A stretch of DNA of 60,000 bases from Antedon mediterranea (lineage: Eukaryota > Echinodermata > Crinoidea > Comatulida > Antedonidae). Where the stretch lies: contig NC_092678.1 of NCBI RefSeq assembly GCF_964355755.1, positions 14,854,922 through 14,914,921 on the forward strand. Reading direction: 5' to 3'. Within the stretch, counting starts at the first letter, position 1, and each line of letters starts with the position of its first letter. A program made the translations under genes and the position numbers. Below are positions 47,701 through 59,820 of the stretch, piece by piece. A model generated the notes under the pieces. The model was given only the letters and a program-made list of their open reading frames with translations. It ran no database searches and was not told the origin of the DNA.

Positions 47701-50700
47701 AGCTTGTTGGAAAAGGAAATTTTTGAGTTGAGTCTTAAATGAGTTAAGGGAAGTGCACTGTCTAATTGTGATAGGCAGGAAGTTCCACAAAGTTGCCGCT
47801 GCCAATGCAAAGGCTCTCTGACCGTATGTAGATGTCCTTGTCCTTGGAACCACAATTAGGCATTGCGAACCGGACCTAAGAGATCTAGTGGGTTGGTAAC
47901 TCTGCACAAGCTCAGATAGGTAGCCAGGCACCAAATTGTTCTGAGCTTTGTAGGCCAGGATCAACACCTTGTACTGTATCCGTTGTTGTACTGGTAACCA
48001 GTGAAGATCTGCAAATATTGGGGAGATGTAGTCAAATTTACGTGTCCTTGTTGTTATGCGGGCAGCAGTATTGTAGACGCTGCAGAATTTTCAGTCGGAA
48101 GACCAATGAAAAGCGCATTACAGTAATCAAGCCTTGATCCGACAAACGCATGCACAAATTTATTTGTGCTATGTTGATCGAGGTACTTTCAAAGTCGGCC
48201 AATGTATCTAATGGAAGCAGATGCCGATCGAGCAATGGTTTTCAGGTGAGTATCCATTGTCAAGTGACAATCCAATTGTACACCAAGATTCTTTACCGTC
48301 TGCGAAGAAGTGACAGAAACCTGTCCCACTTTGATGTTAACAGGATGTGGTGGTAGTGGTCGAGTTTTAGATGATAAAGTGATGAAATCAGTATTGCTAT
48401 CATTGAGCTTAAGCTTGTTCTCTTTCATCCATGTTTTGATGTCACGCAAGCAGTTCTCAATTCTTGTGAGCGAATCATGCTGCATAGATACATAAATCTG
48501 CGTGTCGTCTGCATACGTAGCATACTGTAATTTATGATGTTTTATGATATCTCCTAACGGTCTATAAAGAGCTGCAATTGTTTGCCAATCCCTTTCAGCT
48601 AACATTTTATTTACTTAAGATTTATTTTTCAATAATATCTAAATCAACAAAGTATATATTCTACACATGTGGGATAAAACATTGCATTCTACAAGGCTTG
48701 TATGACTACTATCTAATGCCATATTTTTAAGAGGTTATATTATGTTTAAACGACTAGTTTTAACATTTATGTAAGTAAGGTTCCACAGTATGTGATTACA
48801 ACATTATGGTTGTTTAATTGCTCATCATTATTTAAGATGCACCGAGTTTAGCCGTTGATGGAACTGGAAAAAAGCTTTATTGGACATATTCGAGCGAAAA
48901 CCGAATTGAAGTAATAGATATGGATGGAACGAACAGACAAATTCTGATTTACACAGGATTAAGACGTCCATTTGGAATTGAGTTAGACACAACTAACGGG
49001 TATGATATCACTATCTATATTTGTTTACAGTACAGTATGTCTTGTGTCAATCTCAAATCTTAAAATGCACCTTGTACCTTTAAAATACGCAATAAAGAAA
49101 GTAATATAGATTATGAAATGAATGACTTAAGTCGGGTTTTATTTCATAAGATCCCAATGCTAGCTCTGCTCTTATTAGTTGATCTACATTGCAATAGGCT
49201 GTGACCTACTACACTACTTTAACATACATTGTACCTATTTAGATACCTGTACTGGACCTCGATTTATTCTGATAAGGCGAACATAGAGCGAGTGAAGTTA
49301 AATGACTTGAGTACAAGAACTGCCTTAGTAAAAACAGAAATGGAAGTCACATACAGACTTGTTTTAGCAGCTACAGGTAAGTTTATGAGCCATGATGTAT
49401 ATCAATTGTACAAACTAGTACTAGTAAAATAATACTGTGGGCTACTAAGTTAAATGTAATTGAGGCCGCATCCCGAATTTCTGAAAAAAGCAGACCAATA
49501 TGCGTGTATTATAGTTATGTAGGTTGGCAGTCACTGTTTATGTACATAGTCAGATCTGACAACTAAAATAACACTTTTGAAAGTTGTATTGTAGTTTTCA
49601 GATAAGAAAACAGATACATTTTTTGTTGCCACTGTGAATAAAATTTTATTTTACGTTTCATGTATCTTGATTAACCTATTTCAATGTTATATAGCATTTA
49701 ATACATTGTTTGGTAGATGCTAAATATTAAAATTATCCATTTATTGTTTCATCACGTAATACGTTTACATATTACTATTACCAACTAATCCAATTTTAAC
49801 ATCAATATTTAGATCAGTAAAAAATTGCCTTTTTATTACTGTTTTAAAACTGCTCGCGTATAATGCTATGAGAGATAAGCAAGCCTAACGAGCCCGCCTT
49901 CAAACTCAAACTTTATTTTGAAGAAAGCTCTAAAGCTATGTCTACATTATTAAAATAGTTGTGCCCACATTATGGTAGTAATATTCCCAAATATGGTACT
50001 GATATGACATCATCATCCAAAAAGTTCTAAAATTCACAAAAATAATTAAAAAAATTAATTACAATAAATCAATAAATTAAACCTAATTAAAAACGAGTAG
50101 AGAGTAAATAACAAATACAATTTAAATACTTACAGCCAGTACTTAGAACAAAGTGGAGAATTTTACAAGACTACTTTATCAGATATTGACATTTTAGGCC
50201 TATACCATTATTTATTAATACAAAGATAATTGCACCCTACTGTATATATTGTTTTTATGTTAAATCATTATTGTTTTATTAAATATTTAAACAAAAAATA
50301 ACAATTGTTATATCAATTTTTCCCCTTATAATTATTTTCATTTCATTAAATGTTATAATAATTACAATTATGTTTTAATTGTGTATATTTTAGATAAATG
50401 TATGGATAAAAACACTTATACTTTTAAGTTAGTAATTTAAGTGGTGGGCTGTATGGATTCTACATTCAGCAGTTCAGTATAGTTTACAAAGGTTAATTAC
50501 AATTTTACATTTTTTTCCCAATAGAAATGAATAGAGGTCACCGTGCAATACATGATGTCGGTATTCAACTGTACCATTATTACCATTATTTAAATTTACT
50601 TATAGTTCTCTTATTGTTTTCACTATAAGATGGAAAGATGTATTGGTGCGATAGTTGGAATAAGGTAATTGAGGAAGCTAACCTTAACGGAACTAACAGA

Positions 50701-53443
50701 ACAACGATTGCAACTGGGCTGGATTACCCGTTTAGGATTGATATATATGGAAACTATCTGTACTGGACAGATTCGGGTGTTATATATCGAGTTGATATAA
50801 CAACTGGAGAATCATCAATAGAAAGTAGCGATAGTCGAATTAATAGTCTAACCGGATTATACATTTTAAAAGGTAAACTATTCTCTTTTGTATTTAAATA
50901 AAATTACTATTAATGAAACTATAATTGTAGATTTTTTCTCTATTGAATCGATGGATGTGGGTGCTAATGAAACAATAAATGTCATTCCATAAAAGTTATA
51001 AAAGAAATTGTAATGTATTAAGGATGGTCACACATTGAGTAGTAAACCATTTTTAGACAAAAAAAATTTATAAGACGAACCAGGACTGACGCAATTCTTT
51101 CCACCCAAATCGGTTTAAAAAAACGGGTTAAGGTCGAATCATGTACTGTAGGTATAAACATATAATTCATACATCCATGTTGGAATCGGTTCGTGCTTCA
51201 ATGTATAGCACCATGTAGTACGGTACTTACGCGCCACATTTTTTTTAAATTAGTCGATGGAAGTAACCAGTGAATTCATCAGTTATTCAATTGTAAGAAA
51301 GTTTCTTTTTTTTTGACATGGAGTTGGTAACATGCGTTTTACATTGTGTCTACCTATATTCCAGTATTAAGCATAATTTATATATAAAAGCATTATTATA
51401 AGCACCGCTTTACATACAGTGGAATGAGTACTTCTATGTTATTCATACTGTCGTTTTGGGATCTTTTGAATGTTAGCCCTACTATTTAGGGTGTGTAGAA
51501 AGCGACGACCTCGAATTGGACGACCCCAACGACCCGGGCGACCTCGAATTGAACGACCTCGAATTGAACGACCCATAACACGAAACCGACGACCCCTATA
51601 GCCTAGCCTAGCCTAGGCCTAAGTGTGGTATAACATCCCAAAGCCGAACATAGCCAAAGATCTTTAAACTATACCTTATTATATAATACTCGCAAGCAAG
51701 CAATTGATTGAAAAAATACAGAAATATCGCCATTTGATACTGATTGTGTCGACACGAACAAACGAAAGATATGGAACGCCAAGAGTGCATCATTAAAACT
51801 GCATTCGACATATTAAAAATAAATTAAAAAGAAATAAATATTATACAATACATGGTTAAACCATGGACGTATAATTACATCTCGTCTTCTTATAACAAAC
51901 ACTATAGGCCTACCAAGCAGCGTAACATGGTTGGTTTTAAACAGAAAAGGAAAGTAGTCATATTTAATAATTTAATTGTTTTTAATCTTTCAAGGTAAAA
52001 ATGCAGTGCACTCCATAATATTTTTCTCGCGTGTATGCCTACCACGTAAAATCACGTTGTCTCTCAGGACTAATAGAGTATTGATATTCTTCGAATGAGG
52101 TTAAATAATTATTAATTTTTATTTACTATCTTTTAATATCATATTTTATTGAATTTTACAATGTTAATACACAAAATATTTTACTAACAAACGGTGATTT
52201 TATGCAATTATTTTACTTCAACTGCCGCCTGAGGGGGCAACATGTTTACGTCATTTTTGGCTAAAAACGATCATTTTCGGTCATGTTTTAGGCCTTATAT
52301 TTTGGAATCTACAAGTCAGATATTCATAATTATTTCTCTTTAATTATAATATTTAATAATATATACTAAAAACCGTGATATATAAACTTTGGAATATACA
52401 TCGTTATATCTAATAATTAATATAAATAGAACTTCTATTAAACAGAAACGAGCACCGGCGAAAGTAAGCATTTGGCGTTTCATAGAAAATAACGTTTTTC
52501 TGGCGGCGCCTCAACTTGTCGGCGGCTCAACTTGGCCTAATCCTGCATGGGGAGGGCCATAAGAAAGCTTTACATTTCACACATGCATTGTATACGGTCA
52601 AAACATGGAGGTATAACAATATTTTTATACCTCCATGGTCAAACCATGGAGCTGGTCAAACCATGGAGTACCTCCATGGTCAAACCTTACCTGCCGCTGA
52701 AAAAGGGGCCTGGTTTGCCATGTTTATGATATTTCGTGTGCTAATCGAGTCGAATGCAGTTTTAATCATGCACTCTTGCCGTTCCATATATGTTCGTTTG
52801 TTCGTGTCGACACATTCAGTATCAAATGGCAATATTTCTGTATTTTTTCAATCAATTGCTTGCTTGCGAGTATTATATAAGGTATGGTTTAAAGATCTTT
52901 GGTTATGTTCGGCTTCGGGATGTTATACCATACTTAGGCCTAGGCTAGGCTAGGCTATTATAGGGGTCGTCGGTTTCGTGTTATGGGTCGTCCAATTCTA
53001 GGTCGTCCAATTCGAGGTCGCCCGGGTCGTTGGGGTCGTCCAATTCGAGGTCGTCGCTTTCTACACACCCCTACTATTTATTGTTTATTTATTATTACAG
53101 ATTATATATGCCTACCATAATTCATTGCAGAGTTATTTATTTCGTCATGAGTATTTAATTCATTTTAGCAGGGTTATTTACATTGTGATAAGACTCTATA
53201 AAATTTGTAGCCGGGATCTATTTGTTACAATTATTACCTTAATTTTACTACATTGTACCCTGCTTGACAATTACGGGCCATCATATTGATGAAGTATATG
53301 ACAACATTTTCTTATAGATTTAAATGAATGCTCTTCTGACCAATGTTCAACAAATGGGGTGTGTTATAATCCAATTTCTACCCACTCATGTGAATGTGAC
53401 ACTGGATTCATACGTGAAGTTGGTAGAGGTAGAGGTTGTACTG
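44751..53443 (+). CDS. LDL-receptor-related-type protein: signal peptide, YWTD propeller, EGF domain
   Basis: Exons 44751-44805, 45645-45884, 48837-48999, 49243-49376, 50630-50872 and 53318-53443, all GT-AG with matching phases (mostly phase 1). Exon 1 encodes a short signal peptide (MKNAKQLVFLFVCISHC). Exons 2-5 give YWTD/LDLR class B repeats: LYWSDRREKTIERY, LYWTYSSENRIEVIDMDG, LYWTSIYSDKANIERVKL, MYWCDSWNKVIEEANLNG and LYWTDSGVIYRVD, enough for one six-bladed propeller. Exon 6 is an EGF-like domain beginning DLNECSSDQC and ending CECDTGF...GCTG, with the DLNEC start of calcium-binding EGFs. A propeller followed by EGF is the ligand-release module of LDL-receptor family proteins. The last donor at 53444 shows that more exons follow, not found in this window. 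Intron 1 holds a MITE, intron 2 a LINE, intron 5 a foldback element and the following intron a THAP transposon. Confidence 0.85.
44907..45337. mobile_element. Small TIR element (MITE) in intron 1 of the LDL-receptor-like gene
   Basis: The ends GTATTTATTCGAATAAACG and CGTTTTTTCGAATAAATAC are inverted copies with few mismatches. The inner body repeats the GGGCGTTTATT...TCGAATAAACGCCC theme in inverted form near 45070-45115 and includes a CCCCT pentamer run (about 45025-45045). There is no coding capacity. Flanking duplications are not clear. Confidence 0.5.
45885..47589. other. intron 2 of the LDL-receptor-like gene, left part
   Basis: No second gene or recognisable element is seen between exon 2 and the LINE at 47590. 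The DNA is AT-rich, and short open frames on the minus strand near 46260-46450 look random. Confidence 0.5.
47590..48605 (-). mobile_element. 5'-truncated L2/CR1-like LINE in intron 2
   Basis: On the minus strand the relic starts just before the RT catalytic box (YADDTQIYV) and runs through KTWMKENKLKLN, NLGVQLDCHLTMD and SASASIRYIG. After frameshifts near 48190 and 47970 it reads RLDYCNALFIGLP, then VLILAYKAQNNLVPGYLSEL and RAFALAAATLWNFLP...CTSLNSFKTQLK, typical of L2/CR1/Rex ORF2 ends. The 3' end has a GAAGCGTATTGAGAGCC...GCGATATATAAGAAC tract and TTATTATTATT tail. It is inactive. Confidence 0.8.
49377..50629. other. intron 4 of the LDL-receptor-like gene
   Basis: AT-rich intronic DNA, with no recognisable gene or repeat. 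Confidence 0.5.
51489..53070. mobile_element. Non-autonomous Mutator-like foldback element
   Basis: It begins GGGTGTGTAGAAAGCGACGACC and ends with the inverse CTTTCTACACACCC. The perfect 10-bp duplication CTACTATTTA flanks it (51479-51488 and 53071-53080). The inverted arms are about 330 bp long (51489 to about 51820 and about 52740-53070) and differ at few positions. Each arm starts with several tandem GACGACCTCGAATTG-like units followed by a CCTAGCCTAGGCCTA tract. The centre contains CCATGGTCAAACCATGG palindromes. Long arms with a 9-10 bp duplication are the pattern of Mutator-like elements. No transposase is present. It sits in intron 5 of the LDL-receptor-like gene. Confidence 0.85.
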
Positions 53444-53830
53444 GTAAGTGTTTTAAAGGAATACTGAATTAGTTAATTTTCGACATACTATGTATTAATT
53501 ATATATCAAAGAGTTAAATAAAGTCATAAACAATATTAATATATTTACACATTCTGAATTATAAGCCAATTAATGTTGTCGCCAATGGAGTTCCGTCATT
53601 TTAAAATATTACCCAGAAGCCGCGGGAGCTGGAGGGGCGGAAGTATCTTCATCCGGGAATGTTTAAATGTGTTTCGTATGCGTTTAGCTGTAATATCGAA
53701 AACAACAACGATTTGTTTATCCTAATTAAATTGATTTTTTCGAGTAGTATAGTCTTTCTCTATTTCATTTGTGTTTGTAATTATCTTGGAAGTTATTGGT
53801 GATTTATCAAAACCAAAAAAATAGTACAAA

Positions 53831-56330
53831 ATGGTGTTTTGTATGGCGTTTGGATGCAGCAATGCATTGGATAAGAAAGGCAGGAAATCCAAAGGAATAC
53901 GCAATGTTAGATTTGCTAAAGAAATGGGTTGCAGCCATGAAGTTGAAAAACCGCACATTAATATTTATTCCAGAGTATGTAGTGACCATTTTGAAAAAGA
54001 AATGTTTGAGGATGACTCCGTAAAAGTCAGTATTGTTGGTGCGAAGTCTAGGCCTACCAGGCGGTTGAAGCCAAATGTAGTACCTAAACAGTTTGTTTTC
54101 AATAAAGCGGTTAGCCAAGCAAGCCAACAAAGACAGGAACGACATAAACTACTGACACAAAAGCGATGGCCCAAGACCAAAAACAAGTTACGTAACATAC
54201 CAAATTCTGCTTTTTAATGTTCGGCCACACATTGAGTGAGGGGCTCCTAGGCTAGATAGACTAGGATAGTAGAGGCTAGGCCTAGTTAGTAATACTAATA
54301 GTAGGCTACTAGGCATACTACTACTCTAGCTAGTAGGCCAAGGAAAGTAGGTTACCGAGGTGAACGGCCAAACACAACAAGACTAGGCTTAGGCAAAAAA
54401 GTGTAGGCCTACACAGTTATCTCAATTTAAATTTGTTATATAAATCTTTACTTTATTTATATAGCCTAGTACTTATTTTATTTTTAAGACCATTACCTTG
54501 GAGAACTTAGTGGAAAGTGAGAATGCAGAATTAATTAGTGGATCTACAGTTGACACAGCATTTGATGAGCAGATGGAAATTCCTGTTGAGGTGTGCAACT
54601 GTAGACATGGAACTAAAATCAGCAAATCAACACAGGTTTGTGGTACTTAAATTAAACAATCTTTTTTCTATATCTTTATTGGCCTAATGTGATAACAGTT
54701 TGTGGAAACTCTAGTTGAACTAGTTATGCCAACCCCTTCTTTTACCGTAGACGGACACTCTGGCAGACCAACTGAAAATCCAGCATGACCATTCATATGC
54801 GAAAATAATAAGGACGGACACCACAAAATCTAAGACTACAACCTCCAAATGCAAATTAGTGCCAACCAAGAAGTCAGCAAGTTCACCAAAGAAACAACCT
54901 AGTGTTGAAAAGGAGCCAGAATTGTAATATTCAGATGTAGACCATTCTGACAGTGACACAGGTAATGTTATTATGCTTTTGATCTTGATCACAGTAAAGA
55001 CAAGCTGGAATAGATGGACTTTTGTTTTGTCTTGATTTTAAAGCCCCATTCCCTACGTTTTTTAGATCTAATTTAAGATCACAAACTATATTTAATGTAA
55101 AAATAATACTATATGGTCCTATTGCGATAACTTTTTTCGTCTTTAAACGGTTAAAAATGTGAAAAATAAGTCGATTCTAATAATTATAGCGGCCCGCTAT
55201 AAATCCCAAAATGCATTGCGCGCGGATTGATATATTTGTTTTTCACCTGTAATTCGCCCACTTTTCGATCCATCGTGAGGCCAAAACAAATGGAAGACCC
55301 CTAAATTTTCAGCGAAAATACCGGGTTTTCCCAAATTTGTATCAACGGAGTCTGGCAAAAATAGAAAGACAATTAATGCAGCAACTATACAACGTCAGGC
55401 TAGGTATATAGCTCGCGTACGATGTTCGTACGTTACCGATGTTTACCAGCTAGGCCTACAAAACTAAGCCTAGCTAGGCTAGGCCTAAGACCGTCCACGA
55501 GAGGTCGATCGCCGCGAGCTACTTAGGTAGTGCATTGTTTCTCACTTTTTATCATAATTTACCATAAAACGTACATTTAAGACAAGGAATGACATGGTTT
55601 AATGTTTTTAAAGTGATATATATGTATTATTTTCCAAAAAACGTCCAAAATTGCAGGGAAGGGGTCTTTAAGCGTTAATTCTTGGAATAGACGATTTTCT
55701 TTTTTCTTGTATCGGAAAACTTTTACACAATACTTCTTTTTCAATACAGTAATTAGTTTTTACAATTTTTACGTACAGATTGTGAACCTACAGTTGACAG
55801 TGAGTATGAGCCATCAAGTAGTTCAGATGAGTCAGGTTCATCAAAAGAAGATGACCATACATCCAGTAATAACAATGATGCTGTATTCTTGGTCTACCAG
55901 TCATCAATGGACAAACTTTTTGAAACATGCAGCATTTGTGGCAGCATTCTAGAAGTAACTAAATTTTTCAGAGGAACTATGGTTGTGTACGAGTGGATAT
56001 GCCACAACAATCATCGCGGTAGATGGGAATCCCAGCCAGTGATTAGATATATGCCCCAGGGAAACCTTGATCTTGCTGGGGGTATACTTTTTACTGGGGG
56101 AACATACACACAAGTGATATTGCCAAGACGATGAAACTAAAATTTTTTTCAGTGGTCATATCTCTTCCCTGCTATGGATGAATTATATAAGGAGATTCAC
56201 CTCATGTGGATTGATGCCTTTCGTTATCAGCATGTTTTTGTAGGAGGCGATAGCAGGAGCGATACCCCAGGCCACAATGCAAAATATTTAACATATTCGT
56301 TTATGGAAGAGCACAGTGAATTGATTTTAC
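53831..56330 (+). pseudogene. THAP-domain transposase (Kolobok-like), inactivated
   Basis: Exon 1 (53831 to about 54192) gives a divergent THAP finger (CMAFGC, RVCSDHF) and a basic tail (RWPKTKNKLR). An exon of 54491-54637 (VEVCNCRHG) and one of about 54750-54960 follow; the latter contains an in-frame TAA after EKEPEL. The exon from 55779 encodes an acidic SSSDESGSSKEDD linker, then CSICGS, WESQP, the motif GNLDLAGGILFTGG, and stops at 56134. After a gap the same protein resumes at about 56160 with YLFPAMDELY and SDTPGHNAKYLTYSF, the counterpart of DSPGFTAKFGTY in the 6453-10072 gene. The second aspartate (DRH) region is gone. It is therefore a dead copy with a stop, an internal deletion and a lost 3' half. 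Confidence 0.75.
55042..55667. mobile_element. TTAA-flanked MITE nested in the Kolobok-like element
   Basis: TTAA lies on both sides (55038-55041 and 55668-55671). The ends AGCCCCATTCCCT and AGGGAAGGGGTCT are inverted with two mismatches. It is 626 bp and non-coding. It includes CTATAAATCCCAAAATGC followed by ATTGCGCGCG (about 55196-55224), which is close to the ZNF143/THAP11 promoter motif, and a GCCTAGCTAGGC tract. It was inserted in an intron of the transposase relic, so it is younger than the host element. Its own source transposase (piggyBac or Kolobok class) is not in view. Confidence 0.82.
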
Positions 56331-57013
56331 ATCATATTTTAACTTCAAAATTGTATATACTTTTTCAACTACAACTTTTTAAGCACTTTATACTTTTTAT
56401 CATATTTTAACTTCCAAATTGTATCTACTTTTTAAATTTAAGTTTTTGTGCAATAATATGTGTATTCTATTTTTTTAATTGCTTGTTTATATACTATATA
56501 TCTGTGCCAATCATTTGGAAATTACTCCATGTATGGTTATATTCAACAGTTGTAATTAAACCTAAAACTTTCATTAGGAATCGGTTCTTTCAGTTCGTGA
56601 ACTCTAATATCACTACGGGCGACAAGTGCTGTTTTTAGAACTTATCATCTGTATCATTTCTTGGTTTTCCTTTTCTTCTTGGCTCTAGTTGATAAGGTAC
56701 TAGACCGTATTCCATTATTTTTTTGCTGATGATGTTTTATAAACTGACGATAAGAACGAGAATTTCACACTGTGTTCCCAGCATGGAGGAGCCGGAAGCG
56801 AAATGAGCCCCTTCAGTGACGTCACAGCCTTGTTTTCGATGACAAGATGTCTGACCATCAAAATTATCAATTCTATACTAAAAACGACTGTTTGACAATC
56901 GATTTTATTGAAAATTACGTTATGAATGTTAAAAATTATCGATCAGATCGTGTTTATTACATTTTATCTACATGTGAATGATGTTTTTAATGCTTAATTC
57001 AGCATTCCTTTAA

Positions 57014-58140
57014 AGAAGCCAAAGTTATAGCGTGTGGCCCTGAGAACGTTCGACTCAGTTGAAACAAGGCAATCTATCTACCATAATGCTGATATCCAGA
57101 GATCAAATGGTTTATATGTGGCTGCGACATGATTAATCCCACGGCCGTTAACAGACACCGTGCACCGCGGAGAATATGTCATAGTACGGTACTGTTGGTA
57201 TTTGTCGCAGCCAGCTGTTACGAGTTCCTATCTTGGCAAGTGAACTCAGTGTGTTCTTGTTAGATTGCCTTGGTTGAACCTGGATTTCCACATTCAATGT
57301 TATATTCATACCGTAACATGTTAACCTATTATTAATTATAATTCTGGTAAAAGGATATTTCTTCGCACTGCTTTAAGATTACAGTGACCGACATGTATTC
57401 CTATTAAAGTATCAATTAATTGAATTACCAAATACTTGTTGAAATAAAAGAATACAAATGTATACGAATAAGTTTATTCATCAATATCAATTTATTTTTA
57501 CTATTTCAAGTTCATAAAAATAAATAAAAAATGCTGGTATTGATGACCATAAGAGCAAAACTCGTTTGCTGGTCAAATTAAATAATTAGTGAACATTTTT
57601 TTTAAATAAAACTAGAATTTAATTCGTCACTTTGACGAATTACAGGTGATCATTTTTATCATTTTACCGAAATTAATTTTTTTTAACATGCACGTACGTT
57701 AACATACGATCGGAAAATGTTGATGTATGACATCCTATTATACGCTTATAGTGCTCAGTTGTGCCATATACAATATGTACAGTATATACTGTATATCTAT
57801 ATACAGTGTAGCATAGGTGAAATTACGGGACACACATCATGTTCTAATTTTTTGGTATGATGGAATTATCAAGATAAAGTTGAAATTGACAATTTCGAAA
57901 GATAATGAATCGAGCAAATAAATATAAGAATTGGAAAAGAATTTGGCACGTAGAAGCGCAATGCGTGCTCTTTGAAATGTGTATAACTTTGACTAAAGAA
58001 TTTTAAAAACTACTTTTTAACTTCAACATAATTATGATAACATCACAACATCCGATAGGTTTATTTTTTATATGAATTAATAACTACATTTCATCAGCTT
58101 TCATAATAAGTTATATTCTTCAAGATCACTTTTAATTCTT
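57014..58140. other. unassigned DNA
   Basis: No gene recognised. TACAGTATATACTGTATA near 57780 is a short palindromic run. AGGTGAAATTACG at 57829 opens a module that resembles those of the inverted-repeat region to the right. Confidence 0.45.
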
Positions 58141-59820
58141 AAGAGCTGTAAGATAGTTAAATATACAGCGAAGGTGACATTACACGACCTACGTTATCCA
58201 GGTTTTTACGTATGATGACGTAATTAAAATGAAAATAGTAGCAACTCATGAAAAAGTCAATTACTTGAGCAAGCACATACTACAATTTTAGCGAAGAGCA
58301 AGCTTGCATAACTCTGTTGAATATGATAACCTATACAAAAAAGGAAAAACAAATCCTAATTTTTAAATTCAAGTGGCCATTTGATGACCTCACGTCATTT
58401 TGTACGCCAAATTTGTACATACATTCATATCTACAACTCGATGATTACCACAATTAGTTTTGGGGGTCACCGAGCATTTTGAAGAATTATTTTTATTTTA
58501 AAAAACCTTATTTTTCACCAATTTTAGCACTTTTGTGCAATTAATGTGCGCATTTTAAGTCGGAACGGACTCAAATGTAGTGAATGTACTAAGGATGGTG
58601 AGTAGAATGCGATTTGTTAAAAAAAATCGTATTCTTGACACAAAAATCTGTACAGAAATAAATAAATAATATTGATTTCATACAGTAACAATAGGTGATC
58701 CTTTTATTCTAAAGGATCACCTAATTATCTCAAAAAGTTGAATGGCAATGATCACAAGAATTCACAATGTCTTTCAAATACTTTAACTTACAGTAGTCCT
58801 AAAAGCTTTTCAGCGTGATCACTCATCCATGACGTCATTTATACGCCATTTTGTGAAATCACATTATCAATCATAGCCTATCTCCATAATTCATTATCAC
58901 ATATTAATGAAATTCACTACACGTAAACTTCAGATCAAGGGTAAAAATATTAGCAAATAAAAACGTAGGCTCATGCGCGTGAAATTGCGCGTTAAAAATT
59001 TAAAAAGCTCAAAATTACGTTTTGATCAATTTAGAGCACGAATTAAGCCATTTGCGTGTTTTAAAACATTACTGCGCAAAAACACGTTTTCGGTACGTAG
59101 AAAGTGTAAAAAATACCATTTTTTTTGTACAAATTGCATTTTATTAATCTTCATTGGTACATTTACCAAATTTGAGTCCATTTCGACTTAAAATAGTGCT
59201 GTACGAGCACGTAAAAAATGACAAAATGCGCACAATAATTGTACAAAAGTGCTAAAAATGGTAAAAAATAGGGCATTTTTAAAATGAATATAACTCTTCA
59301 GAATGGAAGGTAACCCCCATTTTTTTTAACTTATTATGGAAGCCAATGAGTTTTAGATATAAATGTATATACACATTAGACGTGCAAAATGGTATGACGT
59401 CTTAATTTGGCCAAATGAAAATAGGGTTTTTTCCTTTTTTGTCCACCATAGGCCTAATCAACAGAACGCAACTCGCTTGCGCTTATCTGTGATCGATTTT
59501 CTTTTAATTTGTAATATATTCTACCTCAACCAATTATGTTGCCAATATTTTCATTTGGATGACGTCATCACGTCTTAAAATTTAAATAACGGTGGTTACG
59601 TAATTTCACCTACAACATATATTTGAATACCTTACAGCTTTTTTCTGATTTTTTTAAAGCACACAAATGGCCTAATTCATGCTCTAAATTGATCAAAACG
59701 TAATTTTGAGCTTTTTAAATTTTTAACGCGCGATTTCATGACTCTACGTCCGCATGCGTTTTTATTTGCTAATATTTTTACCCTTGACCTGAAGTTTACG
59801 TGTAGTGAATTTCATTAACT
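58141..59820. repeat. Complex imperfect inverted-repeat region
   Basis: Segment A (58141-58600) is present in reverse complement at 59165-59640. Shared landmarks are AAGCTGTAAG, AAAAAAGGAAAAA, TTTTAGCACTTTTGT and GTGCGCATTTTAAGTCG. Segment B (58903-59062) is present in reverse complement at 59656-59820, sharing GAAATTCACTACACGTAAAC and AGCTCAAAATTACG with near identity. The order is A, B, A', B' and not the simple A, B, B', A'. Two inverted duplications or a rearranged foldback element must therefore be involved. There is no coding capacity. Confidence 0.8.
58692..58723. repeat. Perfect 13-bp stem hairpin
   Basis: TAGGTGATCCTTT and AAAGGATCACCTA are exact inverse copies around a six-base TATTCT loop. 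It lies between segments A and B of the inverted-repeat region. The AGGTGA start resembles the ends of the neighbouring modules (57829, 58168 and, inverted, 59607). Confidence 0.85.

Larger units (their letters stand above)
53457..57009. mobile_element. Kolobok-like THAP DNA transposon, decayed
   Basis: TTAA flanks both ends (53453-53456 and 57010-57013). The termini AGGAATACTGAATTA and TAATTCAGCATTCCT are inverted copies with one mismatch in 15. The 3553-bp body carries a plus-strand THAP-type transposase relic (53831-56330). TTAA duplications with a THAP-bearing transposase fit Kolobok; piggyBac also uses TTAA but does not carry this protein (family knowledge, assignment inferred). It lies in the intron after the EGF exon of the LDL-receptor-like gene and itself contains a second TTAA element at 55042-55667. 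Confidence 0.8.

Noticed and set aside
54720-54992. Minus-strand open frame of 90 codons
   Set aside because: It is the shadow of the plus-strand THAP transposase exon at about 54750-54960.
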